Shown here: positions 8,680 to 18,080 of the stretch, piece by piece
Layout: each line of letters opens with the position of its first letter
Position numbering within the stretch: the first letter of the stretch is position 1
Source: Desulfocucumis sp964643075
GTDB taxonomy: Bacteria; Bacillota; Desulfotomaculia; Desulfotomaculales; Desulfocucumaceae
DNA length: 64,000 nt
Direction of reading: 5' to 3'
Assembly (NCBI GenBank): GCA_964643075.1
Contig: CAZXQO010000003.1
Coordinates: 62,001 to 126,000 of the forward strand
Made by a program: the position numbers and the translations under genes
Notes under the pieces: generated by a model
What the model saw: the letters and a program-made list of their open reading frames with translations, nothing else
Databases searched by the model: none
What the model was told of the DNA's origin: nothing

Positions 8680-9351
8680 TCATACCATCCTTCCATCCTC
8701 CAACCGGATATTTCTCCCGCACCGCCCGGCCACCCGCCTGTCATGGGTGGCTATAACCACGGTTTTGCCCTCTTCACTCATCTTTTTCAGCAGTTCAATA
8801 ATTCCCGAGCCCGTAGCCGAGTCCAGGTTGCCCGTTGGTTCATCAGCCAGTATAATTTCCGGCTCCAGCAGCAGAGCCCGCGCCACTGCCACCCGTTGCT
8901 GCTCCCCGCCGGACAATTGGGCGGGGCGGCGGTTCTCCTTCCCGGCCAGCCCTACCAGCTTTAATAGCCGGGATGCTTTGTCTTTGTAGATCTTCCCGGC
9001 TCCAACGGGGTAGGCCGGGACAAGCACGTTTTGCAATGCGCTCAGGGACGGTATGAGGCAATAAGACTGAAAAATAAACCCCACCATCTCCCTCCTGAAG
9101 CGGCTAAGGGCTGCTTCACCCAGCACGCCGATATTGATGTTATTTATAACGATACTGCCCCGGGTGGGCCTGTCCAGTGCCCCAATGATGCTTAACAAAG
9201 TGGTCTTGCCGCAACCGGAGGGGCCGGTTACCGCCACAAAATCTCCCCTGTTTATTTTTAACGACTCTATGTCCAGCGCCCTTGCCAAAGACATACCCTG
9301 GCCATAAACGCGAGCAATATTTGACATAGCTATAAGACTATCGGCTTTCAT
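8680..9351 (-). CDS. ABC transporter ATP-binding protein, MacB/LolD type
   Basis: A 223-residue ATPase with Walker A GPSGCGKTT, signature LSGGEQQR, Walker B IILADEPTGNLDS and H-loop ATHDRR, in normal order and length. The EPTGNLDS form and pairing with an FtsX-like permease place it in the MacB/LolD group, which drives export or extraction of lipoproteins, peptides or similar substrates. ATG 9351 has AGAGG eight bases upstream; GTG 9360 and ATG 9357 overlap that site. It follows the permease gene with a short overlap or gap of a few bases. Its last 68 bp are duplicated at 6914-6981. Confidence 0.9.
   Translation of the reverse strand: MKADSLIAMSNIARVYGQGMSLARALDIESLKINRGDFVAVTGPSGCGKTTLLSIIGALDRPTRGSIVINNINIGVLGEAALSRFRREMVGFIFQSYCLIPSLSALQNVLVPAYPVGAGKIYKDKASRLLKLVGLAGKENRRPAQLSGGEQQRVAVARALLLEPEIILADEPTGNLDSATGSGIIELLKKMSEEGKTVVIATHDRRVAGRCGRNIRLEDGRMV
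8684..8751. repeat. Right copy of the 68-bp direct repeat flanking GH5
   Basis: Identical to 6914-6981 except for three adjacent-region differences near 8702-8705. It is part of the functional ATPase gene, so this side is the intact copy and the left one the remnant. Confidence 0.85.
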
Positions 9352-9363
9352 AAACATCACCTC

Positions 9364-10611
9364 TTATACAGTGCGCATTATCTCCGCCGGAGAAGACCTT
9401 TCCGCCTTCCAGGCCGGGTACAGGCCCCCCACTGTACCCACCAGCAGGCCATAAGCAGCCACTGCCAGGATTACCCGTAAATCAAACGCAGCAATATCAA
9501 TAGCAAAATATTTCCCTGCCATGGTTAATCCGGCATAGCCAAGCGCCACCCCCAGCGCCGCTCCAAGCAGGCTCAAAAAAACTGATTCCACCAGAATCAT
9601 AAAAACCACGTCCCGTGGCTTCCAGCCCAGCGCCTTCAGAATGGCAAACTCCTGCTTGCGCTCGATCACCGAAAGGAGCATCACTACTGATATAGACAGC
9701 CCTCCCGCCACCACGGCCACCAGTGAGACGGCCAGCAAAAAATTGTCCAGGGCTTTAAGCAGGCCTTTAAGCGGCACCAGCAGCTCCCTGGGTACCGACA
9801 CCTGTAGAGGCTTATCTCCCTTAAGGGAATTCCTTATGGCCTGTACTGCAGGCTCCACATTATTTATGTCATTCACCTGGGCAATGATGGCGGAGTACCT
9901 GCCCACCTTTATTTTTCCCATTTCCCTGGCCAACTCTTCGCTGCCGCAAAAACCGCCATCCAGCACCTCATTCCCGCTCTGGTAAACCCCCACTACCTTG
10001 AGTTCCTTGACATGGATATCGTCATTGGCTGCGGAAACGATAAAGCGGTAGACCCCGCCAACATCATACGAAATGTCCAGCTGCCTCATATATTCCTGCA
10101 AGCTTTTGCCGATAATCACCTCATCCGGCCCGGACGGAGCAACTCCCATGATTATATTTTTAAAAGGTACACCTGCCGGCCCCTGGGCATAGGCGCTGTC
10201 ATACCCGTACAGCGGCATAATCACGCTGGACCTCTCGGGCCTCAGAATGATCGAAACCTGCCCGTACACTTCCTCTACCTGAGGCACGCTCTTAATAACA
10301 TCTATATACCCGGCGGGAATGGTTGAAGTCCCCATGCCCATGAGCATACCGCCAAATATAGCATCCCTGCCTGATATTACTATCTGGCCGGACACTTCAT
10401 TGAAAGTGCGCTCCATGCGCTTTTCCATCCCGGAGGAGATTGAAAAAAGAAAAGTCATCAGCGCGCAGCCGAAAGCTACTCCCAGCACAGCAAGAGCAGC
10501 CACAGACTTTTTTCGAAATGCATTACGGATGGAAAATATAAGTAAAGACAAAGAATGGCCTCCAGAGTGGTATAAATACCCATATGTACCATTGACGACT
10601 TTATTCGCCAT
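9364..10611 (-). CDS. FtsX-like ABC transporter permease (MacB type)
   Basis: A 415-residue permease: one N-terminal membrane helix (~residues 32-52, LAVLGVAFGCALMTFLFSI), a large extracytoplasmic domain of ~220 residues, then three C-terminal helices containing the FtsX motif (VIERKQEFAILKALGW). This is the MacB core topology. It pairs with the ATPase directly downstream to form a mechanotransmission-type exporter. There is no adjacent membrane-fusion protein, as expected for a monoderm. ATG 10611 is used; its ribosome binding site is weak, and the true start could be slightly inside. Confidence 0.88.
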   Translation of the reverse strand: MANKVVNGTYGYLYHSGGHSLSLLIFSIRNAFRKKSVAALAVLGVAFGCALMTFLFSISSGMEKRMERTFNEVSGQIVISGRDAIFGGMLMGMGTSTIPAGYIDVIKSVPQVEEVYGQVSIILRPERSSVIMPLYGYDSAYAQGPAGVPFKNIIMGVAPSGPDEVIIGKSLQEYMRQLDISYDVGGVYRFIVSAANDDIHVKELKVVGVYQSGNEVLDGGFCGSEELAREMGKIKVGRYSAIIAQVNDINNVEPAVQAIRNSLKGDKPLQVSVPRELLVPLKGLLKALDNFLLAVSLVAVVAGGLSISVVMLLSVIERKQEFAILKALGWKPRDVVFMILVESVFLSLLGAALGVALGYAGLTMAGKYFAIDIAAFDLRVILAVAAYGLLVGTVGGLYPAWKAERSSPAEIMRTV

Positions 10612-10703
10612 CAAATAGTATAGGTAATAACACCCCGGAAAATACTTCCTACAAGGGAGGATTTATGAGCGCTTTAAGATTCTGCCTCCGGGATCGGCTC
10701 CAA

Positions 10704-12170
10704 TTATTTCTGTATGACGTTTATCGAATTTGATTTTGAATCCCAATTAACTGTATACCCAAAAGACTCAGCCACATGCCGGGCCGGCAGAAAAGTCCGG
10801 TTATTCCTGAATACAGTAACAGTATCCATTTTTCTTGTTTGGCCATTTACTATAATATCGCTTTTATTTACTATGAATTTTACATTTATATTATCTTTCC
10901 TCAATGTAACTGTTTGGGTACTTTCATCCCACTTTACTTCAGCCCCCAAGGCTTCTCCCAGGTAGCGTATTGGTATGTATGTTCTATTGTTTTCTATAAA
11001 CGGTGCTATATCCATGCTGTGAGCACGGTCCCCAATAAAATAGTTCTTCTGCCCTAAAACAAATTTAATAGGCGCCTTCGAAGGTTTTGAAAGTATGGTT
11101 GGCTTAGCCTGAGGTTTCTCGTTTTGCTGCTTTTTGTAATCCATTCTCAACAATCCGCTGGGTGTTGCAGCAAATACAACAACAGAATTTCCATCATAAA
11201 CACAGTCAATGTCAACCACCTTATCTATAACACCCTTGGTAATTGCTTTCCACGTTATTCCATAGTCTTCCGACATTAAAATGCATTTATTTGACGTACC
11301 TGCAAAGATTAACCCGCCAGGCACCCCGGAAGCGCTAATGATTTTACTATCAGCGTATTTTGGGAGCCACTCAAGTTGAGGTTGCTGCCACGTTGATCCA
11401 CCATCTCGTGAAATAAATATTCCTGATTTGGTACCGGGACTACAGGCAACAATGGTAGCATTACCTGAAGTTTCTGGTATCTCTATTATCTTTCCATAAA
11501 AAGAAGAGGCCGATTGTAACCGCAACCCAGTATCACTCCAAGTATACCCGCCATCACTAGTAACTAATAATTTATTTTCAGATTTATTTGTGTTGTCAAG
11601 CACGAAATATTTTTTTTCATTATAAATTGCTACACTATCGTTGCGAGGTGGAAGACTACTCTTTAATTCATAATTCCAACTGTGCCCACCGTCTTCAGAT
11701 GCCTTAAGCATTTTTTTTGCTACACTAACTCCCAGTAAACGGTATCCTTCTATAGATTTCAGGTTATAAAAAGCATCTTTATCAAAAACATATTCCCAAC
11801 TATGCCCACTATCTTTACTTATCACTAAAAAAGACTTTTTAGTATTAATGTACCGCCCGGAAAAAAGTATTGATCCATCTTTTAGAAAAGCCAAATCATA
11901 TAAATTATATTTCCCAAATAAATATGCACCGTTAATAATTGGTTTAATTTGACTCCAGCTTTGCCCTAAATTTAGGCTACGATATAGAATGTTACCTGAA
12001 AAAGCAAAAACTGTTTTATTTGAAGGGTAATTGGGGAAAAGATATACATGCGAAATATTCTTGTTAAAGACATTATTAAATTGGTATTCTTCTCCCGCCA
12101 GACACGAATCCGACTTGATAAATAAAAAAACTGTAGCAATGAAAACCACTAAAATAATTTTATCGCGCAA
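10704..12170 (-). CDS. Secreted Asp-box repeat protein with copper-amine-oxidase-like wall domain
   Basis: A 488-residue exported protein. It has a signal peptide (residues 1-~25), then a beta-propeller-like region with at least five Asp-box repeats (SKDSGHSW, SEDGGHSW, TSDGGYTW, SRDGGSTW, SEDYGITW), as in BNR/sialidase-like and YCF48-like proteins. The C-terminal ~120 residues are a 'copper amine oxidase N-terminal' domain (FIENNRTYIPIRYLGEALG), a common wall- or polymer-binding module in Clostridia. TTG 12170 was chosen: AGGGGG lies nine bases upstream and gives a clean signal peptide, while the open frame extends to 12263 into the preceding gene. Likely a surface carbohydrate-binding protein; enzyme activity is not implied. 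Confidence 0.75.
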   Translation of the reverse strand: MRDKIILVVFIATVFLFIKSDSCLAGEEYQFNNVFNKNISHVYLFPNYPSNKTVFAFSGNILYRSLNLGQSWSQIKPIINGAYLFGKYNLYDLAFLKDGSILFSGRYINTKKSFLVISKDSGHSWEYVFDKDAFYNLKSIEGYRLLGVSVAKKMLKASEDGGHSWNYELKSSLPPRNDSVAIYNEKKYFVLDNTNKSENKLLVTSDGGYTWSDTGLRLQSASSFYGKIIEIPETSGNATIVACSPGTKSGIFISRDGGSTWQQPQLEWLPKYADSKIISASGVPGGLIFAGTSNKCILMSEDYGITWKAITKGVIDKVVDIDCVYDGNSVVVFAATPSGLLRMDYKKQQNEKPQAKPTILSKPSKAPIKFVLGQKNYFIGDRAHSMDIAPFIENNRTYIPIRYLGEALGAEVKWDESTQTVTLRKDNINVKFIVNKSDIIVNGQTRKMDTVTVFRNNRTFLPARHVAESFGYTVNWDSKSNSINVIQK

Positions 12171-12228
12171 ATTATATAACCCCCTCGTATAACGGCGTGA
12201 TAGGACATGGTTACTAGACTTGTATACT

Positions 12229-12738
12229 TTATCTCCGCGTTGAAAATGTAAAAAAGAAAACAATTATGATGATACAGCCAACCGCTTCCGGAACGTATAC
12301 ATACGGGTTATGGAAAAGCTCCGTCCACCAAAAATGTACCCAGGCTTTGGGGTTGCCCCCATGAAAGCTCAACCCGTATAAAGGCCACAGTATCGTTTTC
12401 GGGTAAAGCCACATGCTGTCCAATATTTCATGAACAAATACACCCCCTGCCACTAGCAGAAAGCCAATCTTTTCATGTATCCGCCAGGAAAACACAGCAA
12501 TAATCAGCATAAGCAGTAAAAACAACAGACTGTGAGCGTATATACGCCCACTGACAGCTGTCTCACTCAAAACATAACTCAGCGGTTTGTCAATGATATC
12601 CGGCAGCATGGAGCCCACGGCAACAAGCCTGTAGTCCAAGTTAAAAGAAGGTTTGACATTTTTTCTGCTGTTATGTATTAAACATTCAATACTCCTGGCC
12701 AATCCCAGAGTTATTCCCACGTGCGCAAAAACCAGCAT
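12229..12738 (-). CDS. Membrane-bound metal-dependent hydrolase-like protein (DUF457 type)
   Basis: A 169-residue membrane protein. The N-terminus FAHVGITLGLA, the LPDIID motif (~residues 45-50), AHSLLF (~68) and VHEILDS (~103) match the metal-binding pattern of the YdjM/DUF457 group of putative membrane hydrolases. About four membrane helices are present. The substrate is unknown. The ATG at 12738 abuts the flippase stop, so it is co-transcribed with the glycan-export genes. Confidence 0.7.
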   Translation of the reverse strand: MLVFAHVGITLGLARSIECLIHNSRKNVKPSFNLDYRLVAVGSMLPDIIDKPLSYVLSETAVSGRIYAHSLLFLLLMLIIAVFSWRIHEKIGFLLVAGGVFVHEILDSMWLYPKTILWPLYGLSFHGGNPKAWVHFWWTELFHNPYVYVPEAVGCIIIIVFFFTFSTRR

Positions 12739-14094
12739 TCAGCTGTCTCCTCTTTGTATTTGCGGATTAAATGGTTCCCCTGCCCTGTTCTTTAATTCCT
12801 TCAACATTGGGACAAACACCGCCAGCGCAATTGTCGTGTGAGCCAGCAGGTAGGCTATACCTACCCCTGACACCCCAATACGGCCCAGCAGCCAGTAACC
12901 AAGGCCCAGTGCTACCACAGACAAGAAGCCTGTCTGGACTAATACAAGGTATATCTGCTTCCGCACTTGATTCACTGTAATATATAGTGAATTTACACAC
13001 TGGGGTATGATAGAAAGTGACAAAAACCGCATAACTTCTGTACCGTTTTTCGCATAACCAGCACCAAAAATGTGCAGCAGCCACCCGCCGACAAACACCA
13101 TGGCCCCTACCGCCGGTATTGAAATCACCAATGATAAAACTAGGACCCTGCGCCCATCGCTGGTCAGCCTGTTCTGGTTGTGGGAACCCTCGGCAAGCAA
13201 AGACTGTGCAATACCGTTTGGAATTATCGACAGCACCGTAGTCATCATCCAGGATATATAGAAATACGCGCTATATTCCGGCCCGAGCACATTTAAAACC
13301 ATCAGCGGGTAAATAAACTGGGGAGCCAAACTAAGAAGATTGGCAGTATAGTTGGCAAAGGAATACGGCAGCATTTTACTCATTATATCCTTGGCCAATT
13401 CCGGCCGGGGATAATAATCCTTATAAACCCTGGGCAAAAACACATACCATGAGATCAGCACACCCAGGGCTGTACTAATCCCTGTGCCGCTAAATATACC
13501 GAAGCCTCCCAGGTGGGCGAACACCAGAACAGGCAGGGGAAGTTTTAAAACACTTATAAGTGTATTTTTCCAGAAAACATATTTGGACACCCTTCCCGCC
13601 ACCAACGAGCTGTCAGTCAGGCCGGACAAGCAGGTTGCCATAGTAAAAAAGGCAAATAAAGTAAAGAGCCATATATCTTCCCGGATAAAACCCAGTGCTG
13701 GGGACCAGTGTGTAATTCCTGCCAGATAAATCAGCACGCTAAGTAGAGATGTAACGGCCACCAGAGTGAAGGCCGAATTAATTAATTTCCCAGCTTTTTC
13801 TCCGTATTCTGGAACAAAGCGGATTAATCCGATTCGCAGTCCTAGGGTAGCAAGAATGCCTAGCAGATTTGAGACAGATAGCAAGGCTGAGCCAATACCA
13901 ACTTCTCTCGCTGGAAAATATCGGGCCATTACATTCCAGAAAAAAAAACCAAGCAAACAGGTTACAGCATTGTTCAACATCAGGTAAAAAGCGTTGCTAT
14001 ACAGGGATGAATTGCCTAATTTACAATATATATCCGATAAGAAACGAAAGATTGTCTTATAATTCTCCCTAACATAATACGTCAAAACGATCAT
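12739..14094 (-). CDS. Polysaccharide flippase (Wzx / MVF-MATE superfamily)
   Basis: A 451-residue protein with about 12-14 membrane helices and the typical N-terminal pattern of polysaccharide transporters (a Phe/Trp-rich helix, then ARYFPAREVGIGSALLS). It would flip undecaprenyl-linked oligosaccharide across the membrane. It precedes the GT-C-like gene's cluster and lies in the glycan block. The ATG at 14094 has only a weak ribosome binding site, so translation may rely on upstream context. Confidence 0.85.
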   Translation of the reverse strand: MIVLTYYVRENYKTIFRFLSDIYCKLGNSSLYSNAFYLMLNNAVTCLLGFFFWNVMARYFPAREVGIGSALLSVSNLLGILATLGLRIGLIRFVPEYGEKAGKLINSAFTLVAVTSLLSVLIYLAGITHWSPALGFIREDIWLFTLFAFFTMATCLSGLTDSSLVAGRVSKYVFWKNTLISVLKLPLPVLVFAHLGGFGIFSGTGISTALGVLISWYVFLPRVYKDYYPRPELAKDIMSKMLPYSFANYTANLLSLAPQFIYPLMVLNVLGPEYSAYFYISWMMTTVLSIIPNGIAQSLLAEGSHNQNRLTSDGRRVLVLSLVISIPAVGAMVFVGGWLLHIFGAGYAKNGTEVMRFLSLSIIPQCVNSLYITVNQVRKQIYLVLVQTGFLSVVALGLGYWLLGRIGVSGVGIAYLLAHTTIALAVFVPMLKELKNRAGEPFNPQIQRGDS

Positions 14095-14155
14095 CTCATT
14101 TACTGTATGTATTTAGCTTTTTTACTGGATAACTGTAACTGTTTCTTATAAAATA

Positions 14156-15880
14156 TTATCTATTGTAAATAGCTATATTTCCGTTTGCGTAAATCATATT
14201 TAATATGGTTACGTCATCAAACTTTTTTATCAACTGAATCGGGAAGGTTACACTTCTTCCATAATCAGGATATTTTGTAGGCAAACTTTCTTGCGAAAAA
14301 TAGCTCTTTGCATTTGCTAAATATTGGGTTATACGATAATCTACTATAATTGCTTCATATTCACTTATTAACGAATATAAATTTTTCTCATTTTTAATCG
14401 GGTAAAAAACCTTCCAGGAATTTTGCATATCAACATACTGTCTCCCGTATTGTCCAAAAATAAAATATATGGTTCTATCACCAGCAATTTTGTTATAATA
14501 TCCAAACTGTTTACTATACCAGTTGCAGCTATTTACAACATCTTTTGTTAACGCTCCTCCGCCACCTGCTGATCTAATTAATGGATACCGCCTTTCTTCA
14601 TTGCTACCAATACTTATTCCACCAACGATTAATAATATTAGCACTACCAAGGCAAGGGCCTTTAAACGCTTAATATCCAGCAACTTATTTAGCACAATGC
14701 TAAGCCATACAATTACTCCAATAAAAAGGGTTGCCCATAGCCTAATAGCTAACTCTGCTCCTCTAGTCATCATAAATGGCCATGTTGCAAAGTAACAAAA
14801 CGACCACACAATTAATGAATGAGATATTAACTTATTACCTGTCTTTTCTTTTAGGTAAAAAAACATTCCGATCAGACTTAAAATTATTATTAACGAAGGA
14901 TAAATATATTTATCAATTGCAATTTCATAACTTGGAAGCAGGGAATGTCTAAATAACTGTTTTCCTTCCGTTTCAAAAATAACAGTATTTATAAATGATT
15001 GTATCCGGGCAGTCAATACTCCATTTAAATAGCAGACAGCATCATTAGCATTATAGATAATCCAACTAGCAACAAAACAAAATCCTATACCAACCAAGTA
15101 ATACAAGCTATTTATTCTATTTAACGAAAATAGATATTTATTAATTAACAATATTATTAAAAATACAATCATAACCATTGAGGTAACATGATGAGTAATT
15201 GCCAGCGCAAAAAGAGAAATTATTATTAATATTGACATGGAAATAGTCTGGTTTTTAATTTTTTTACTAACCAAAAATAATATTAATACATATAAAGCAA
15301 TAGCAAGTGATTCATAACTAAAAGCTGAATCGAAAAAAATATATTCCGGATTCGCGCAGTAAAGAAGTGCTGCCATTGCTGATATTTTACGATTATGACT
15401 TATATTATGAACGAATAGAAATAAAAATATTAAAATACTTGAGTGTGTTAAAATAGTCAATATTCGTGCCACATTAATTAATGGTGTTCCTAATACATTT
15501 ACTATGACACTGGCAAATATTGATAAGCCTGGGTACCACTTATCAAGTGGTTGTATCGTCGCAATTCCATTAGTCGTGCCGCTATCCAAAATTAAGTTTG
15601 TTGCTTGCCAATGAATCATTTCGTCCTGAAAATACAAGAAATCTGGACTCCTAAGAAAGAAAGTTGAATAAAGTAACAATCCATATAAAAATAAGAAAAT
15701 TAATATAATATTACTTTTTCTGACTTTTGTTATAATGATTATTACCGAAACTGTTGCGACGATTATCCCCAACCAAAATTCCACAAATAATATTGTTCCC
15801 TTATAAGCCATATAATAGTTGTGAATTAGAATCATAAAACCGCTTAACATTAACAGTAAACCAATATACAAGTTTCTCAT
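14156..15880 (-). CDS. Polytopic membrane protein, GT-C-type glycosyltransferase-like
   Basis: A 574-residue protein with ~12 membrane helices and a C-terminal soluble part of ~130 residues. An acidic motif in the first extracytoplasmic loop (FQDEMIHWQA, ~residue 85) resembles the catalytic Asp/Glu of GT-C enzymes that use polyprenyl-phosphate sugars. The later TMTRGAELAIRLW-like region also fits this fold. No close family can be named; an O-antigen-type polymerase is the main alternative. The base composition is AT-rich compared with the flippase. It is placed between the flippase and PHP genes, fitting a role in glycan assembly. Confidence 0.55.
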   Translation of the reverse strand: MRNLYIGLLLMLSGFMILIHNYYMAYKGTILFVEFWLGIIVATVSVIIIITKVRKSNIILIFLFLYGLLLYSTFFLRSPDFLYFQDEMIHWQATNLILDSGTTNGIATIQPLDKWYPGLSIFASVIVNVLGTPLINVARILTILTHSSILIFLFLFVHNISHNRKISAMAALLYCANPEYIFFDSAFSYESLAIALYVLILFLVSKKIKNQTISMSILIIISLFALAITHHVTSMVMIVFLIILLINKYLFSLNRINSLYYLVGIGFCFVASWIIYNANDAVCYLNGVLTARIQSFINTVIFETEGKQLFRHSLLPSYEIAIDKYIYPSLIIILSLIGMFFYLKEKTGNKLISHSLIVWSFCYFATWPFMMTRGAELAIRLWATLFIGVIVWLSIVLNKLLDIKRLKALALVVLILLIVGGISIGSNEERRYPLIRSAGGGGALTKDVVNSCNWYSKQFGYYNKIAGDRTIYFIFGQYGRQYVDMQNSWKVFYPIKNEKNLYSLISEYEAIIVDYRITQYLANAKSYFSQESLPTKYPDYGRSVTFPIQLIKKFDDVTILNMIYANGNIAIYNR

Positions 15881-16103
15881 CTATTGACCCTCAAAACCAT
15901 TTTCCCTTTTTTATGAACCCAAGATATTTTATTCTCTTATCTGTTTTTATTATTTTTTCTAAATGATCAAGTCAAAATATTCACTTAATACCCGGAAAGG
16001 CACGAGTAATCTTGTATAAGCCTCCCCAGAATGGGCTTTATTCGTCACATGTTTTCTGTAAAATCTTTCCTCCCACCCTGGTATATATAAGCAAGAATGG
16101 AAG

Positions 16104-16943
16104 CTATTTGTATCGAAGTTCCTTTAACCTTTCCACATAAATGTAAGGTATTTTGATTTTCCCCATTAAAACATCACCAGTGTTGCCTCCATGACAATCC
16201 GACCCACCAGTAATAGCTAGACCGATGTTTTCCGAGATATTCTTATATTTTTGCACATCTTTGTTGTCATGCTTAGTATGATAAACCTCCACACCCTGAA
16301 GTCCCCTTCCTACCAGGTATTCTATATCAGCGCGCTCCAGTTTCGACTGTTTTTTAAAGAATCCGGGGTGGGCCAGCACAGCTACTCCCCCTGTATTTCT
16401 AATCATCTCTATGGCTTCTTCAGGACTAATTTCATATCTCTCCACGTAAGCCTTGCCGTTTTTTCCTATGTAATCTTCGGTAAATGCTTCCCTAATATCA
16501 CTAATGTATTTTTTAGCCATAAGAACCTTGGCTATATGAGGCCTGCCCACAAAACTGGAACCGGCCCGGCTTACTACCTCTTCCCAGGTCACATCCAGGC
16601 CTAACTTCCTTAGCTTGTTCACCATCTGCCTTGCCCGCTCAATTCTGCATTGCATAATTTTTATAAGTTTTTTTTGAAGTTCAACAGAGCGCCAGTCTAT
16701 AAAGTATCCCAATACATGGACTTCGCCGTCGTTGTACAGCGTGGAAAGTTCCACACAAGGCAGCACCTCGACGCCTTGCTCGCTGCCAGCAACTAGGGCT
16801 TCTTCTATGCCGCCCACACTGTCATGGTCGGCAAGGGCTATGCATCGAAACCCAGTTTCCTTCGCAAGGGCGACCACCTGAACGGCAGTCAACTTCCCGT
16901 CCGAGGCTGTGGAATGAATGTGCAAGTCAGCAAATCCTGCCAA
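16104..16943 (-). CDS. PHP-domain phosphoesterase (TrpH/YciV type)
   Basis: A 279-residue protein with PHP metal motifs: DLHIHSTASDG at the N-terminus, ALADHDS (~residue 38), VLPCVELS (~62), and late HPG and DCHGG motifs. Relatives hydrolyse 3',5'-nucleoside bisphosphates including pAp, or small RNA ends. This is interesting because sulfotransferases release pAp, although a CysQ homologue is also present. TTG 16943 is favoured because AGAGGTG lies six bases upstream; the frame is open to 16967. No obvious partner; ~125 nt separates it from the sulfotransferase. Confidence 0.82.
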   Translation of the reverse strand: MAGFADLHIHSTASDGKLTAVQVVALAKETGFRCIALADHDSVGGIEEALVAGSEQGVEVLPCVELSTLYNDGEVHVLGYFIDWRSVELQKKLIKIMQCRIERARQMVNKLRKLGLDVTWEEVVSRAGSSFVGRPHIAKVLMAKKYISDIREAFTEDYIGKNGKAYVERYEISPEEAIEMIRNTGGVAVLAHPGFFKKQSKLERADIEYLVGRGLQGVEVYHTKHDNKDVQKYKNISENIGLAITGGSDCHGGNTGDVLMGKIKIPYIYVERLKELRYK

Positions 16944-17068
16944 AAACAACACCTCTTCTGTTCTCAATATCCATTTAAAAAGAATTTAAAAAATTCCGGC
17001 TGAAAACAAGATTATTTAGAGGTCACTTGGATCTCTCGATTCGTATCGATCCTCCATCTCCTCATGTC

Positions 17069-17959
17069 TTATCCTCCACCATATGTATCGATCCATAAAA
17101 AAGGATTGTTTAAAATCGTTCTTAGCTTCGCAACCTCTTTTACATAAATGTTATAAAGAAACTCTCTTGCCTTTTTTTCCATTTCAGGCTTACTTGCTTC
17201 ACGGTAAATCGTCCTATTTATTACATTTCTGCTCCATTGGGGTAATTTGCTTCCTAGACTAAAAAGCGGTAAAACCCCTAGCAAGCCACCTATAAATCTC
17301 CACCTAGGTAAAGCAAATGTATTGTGTTTTATTTTGCAATTGATTTCCTCCAACGTCAGCAGGCTAATATCCAGAAAGGAAAACACCTTTTTTAACACCT
17401 TTTTTGAATCCATTTTAAGCTCTTTAAATTGCAATATCAGGATTTGATTCGAGTCAAAGGTATTAAAGTAACGTTCTATTTGTTCAGAGTACAAGCCCAA
17501 CTCTACATATAAATGCGATACCCCCCAACCCTTCCTCTCCCGCACATAATCCCCTGCAAGGGCATCATAGCAGCTTTCTCTTTGAATACCTCTTCTGACA
17601 TCCATTAAATAATGAGAGAATGCACGGTCAATAGGCTCTCGAAGTAAAATTATAATCTTGGCCTTTGGATTGGCCTTTTTTATTCGATAAGGTGCATTTA
17701 TATCCCATAAATAAGATGGACTGGCTTCCCCAACTATGGAATAATTACCCGCGTTTTGAAAGAGTGCATAATAATGACCTTCCTCCAAAACAACTCGTTC
17801 CCCGTAAGATGGTTGCTCCGGACGCACCTGTGAAAAAAAATTAGGTTCCTTAACAGGTGACATATAAACATCCGGATGTTGGCTTAAATATTTATATAAA
17901 GAAGTAGTTCCTGCTTTTTGCGCCCCAACAATAAATAGATTCGGTATTATTAGCGCCAA
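17069..17959 (-). CDS. PAPS-dependent sulfotransferase, copy 1
   Basis: A 296-residue cytosolic sulfotransferase. The 5'-phosphosulfate-binding loop FIVGAQKAGTTSLYKYL is at residues 9-25 and the 3'-phosphate-binding motif REPIDRAFSHYL at ~107-118. It would move sulfate from PAPS to a sugar hydroxyl. It is highly similar (by eye ~80%) to the gene at 21577-22461; the two bracket the dTDP-rhamnose genes. TTG 17959 has AAAGGAG ten bases upstream. A one-base difference from copy 2 in the leader puts the ATG adjacent to the ribosome site out of frame here. APS kinase and CysQ genes at 31-32 kb would supply PAPS and remove PAP. Confidence 0.88.
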   Translation of the reverse strand: MALIIPNLFIVGAQKAGTTSLYKYLSQHPDVYMSPVKEPNFFSQVRPEQPSYGERVVLEEGHYYALFQNAGNYSIVGEASPSYLWDINAPYRIKKANPKAKIIILLREPIDRAFSHYLMDVRRGIQRESCYDALAGDYVRERKGWGVSHLYVELGLYSEQIERYFNTFDSNQILILQFKELKMDSKKVLKKVFSFLDISLLTLEEINCKIKHNTFALPRWRFIGGLLGVLPLFSLGSKLPQWSRNVINRTIYREASKPEMEKKAREFLYNIYVKEVAKLRTILNNPFLWIDTYGGG

Positions 17960-18080
17960 CCTTATACATCTCCTTTAGAAACAAAAAACGTTAAACCACA
18001 GGAATAACTTAATTCAAAACAGCAACTTCCATTAACGTATGCTTTGCTAATACAAAGAATTGTTTTACTAAAATAATTCG

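Noticed and set aside
8680..10611. LolCDE lipoprotein releasing system
   Set aside because: Only one permease with MacB topology and a Gram-positive context; outer-membrane lipoprotein export does not apply.
10664..10732. 22-codon plus-strand ORF with good GGGAGG site
   Set aside because: Overlaps the 3' end of the Asp-box gene, too short to judge by composition; could be chance or a leader peptide, nothing downstream on that strand.
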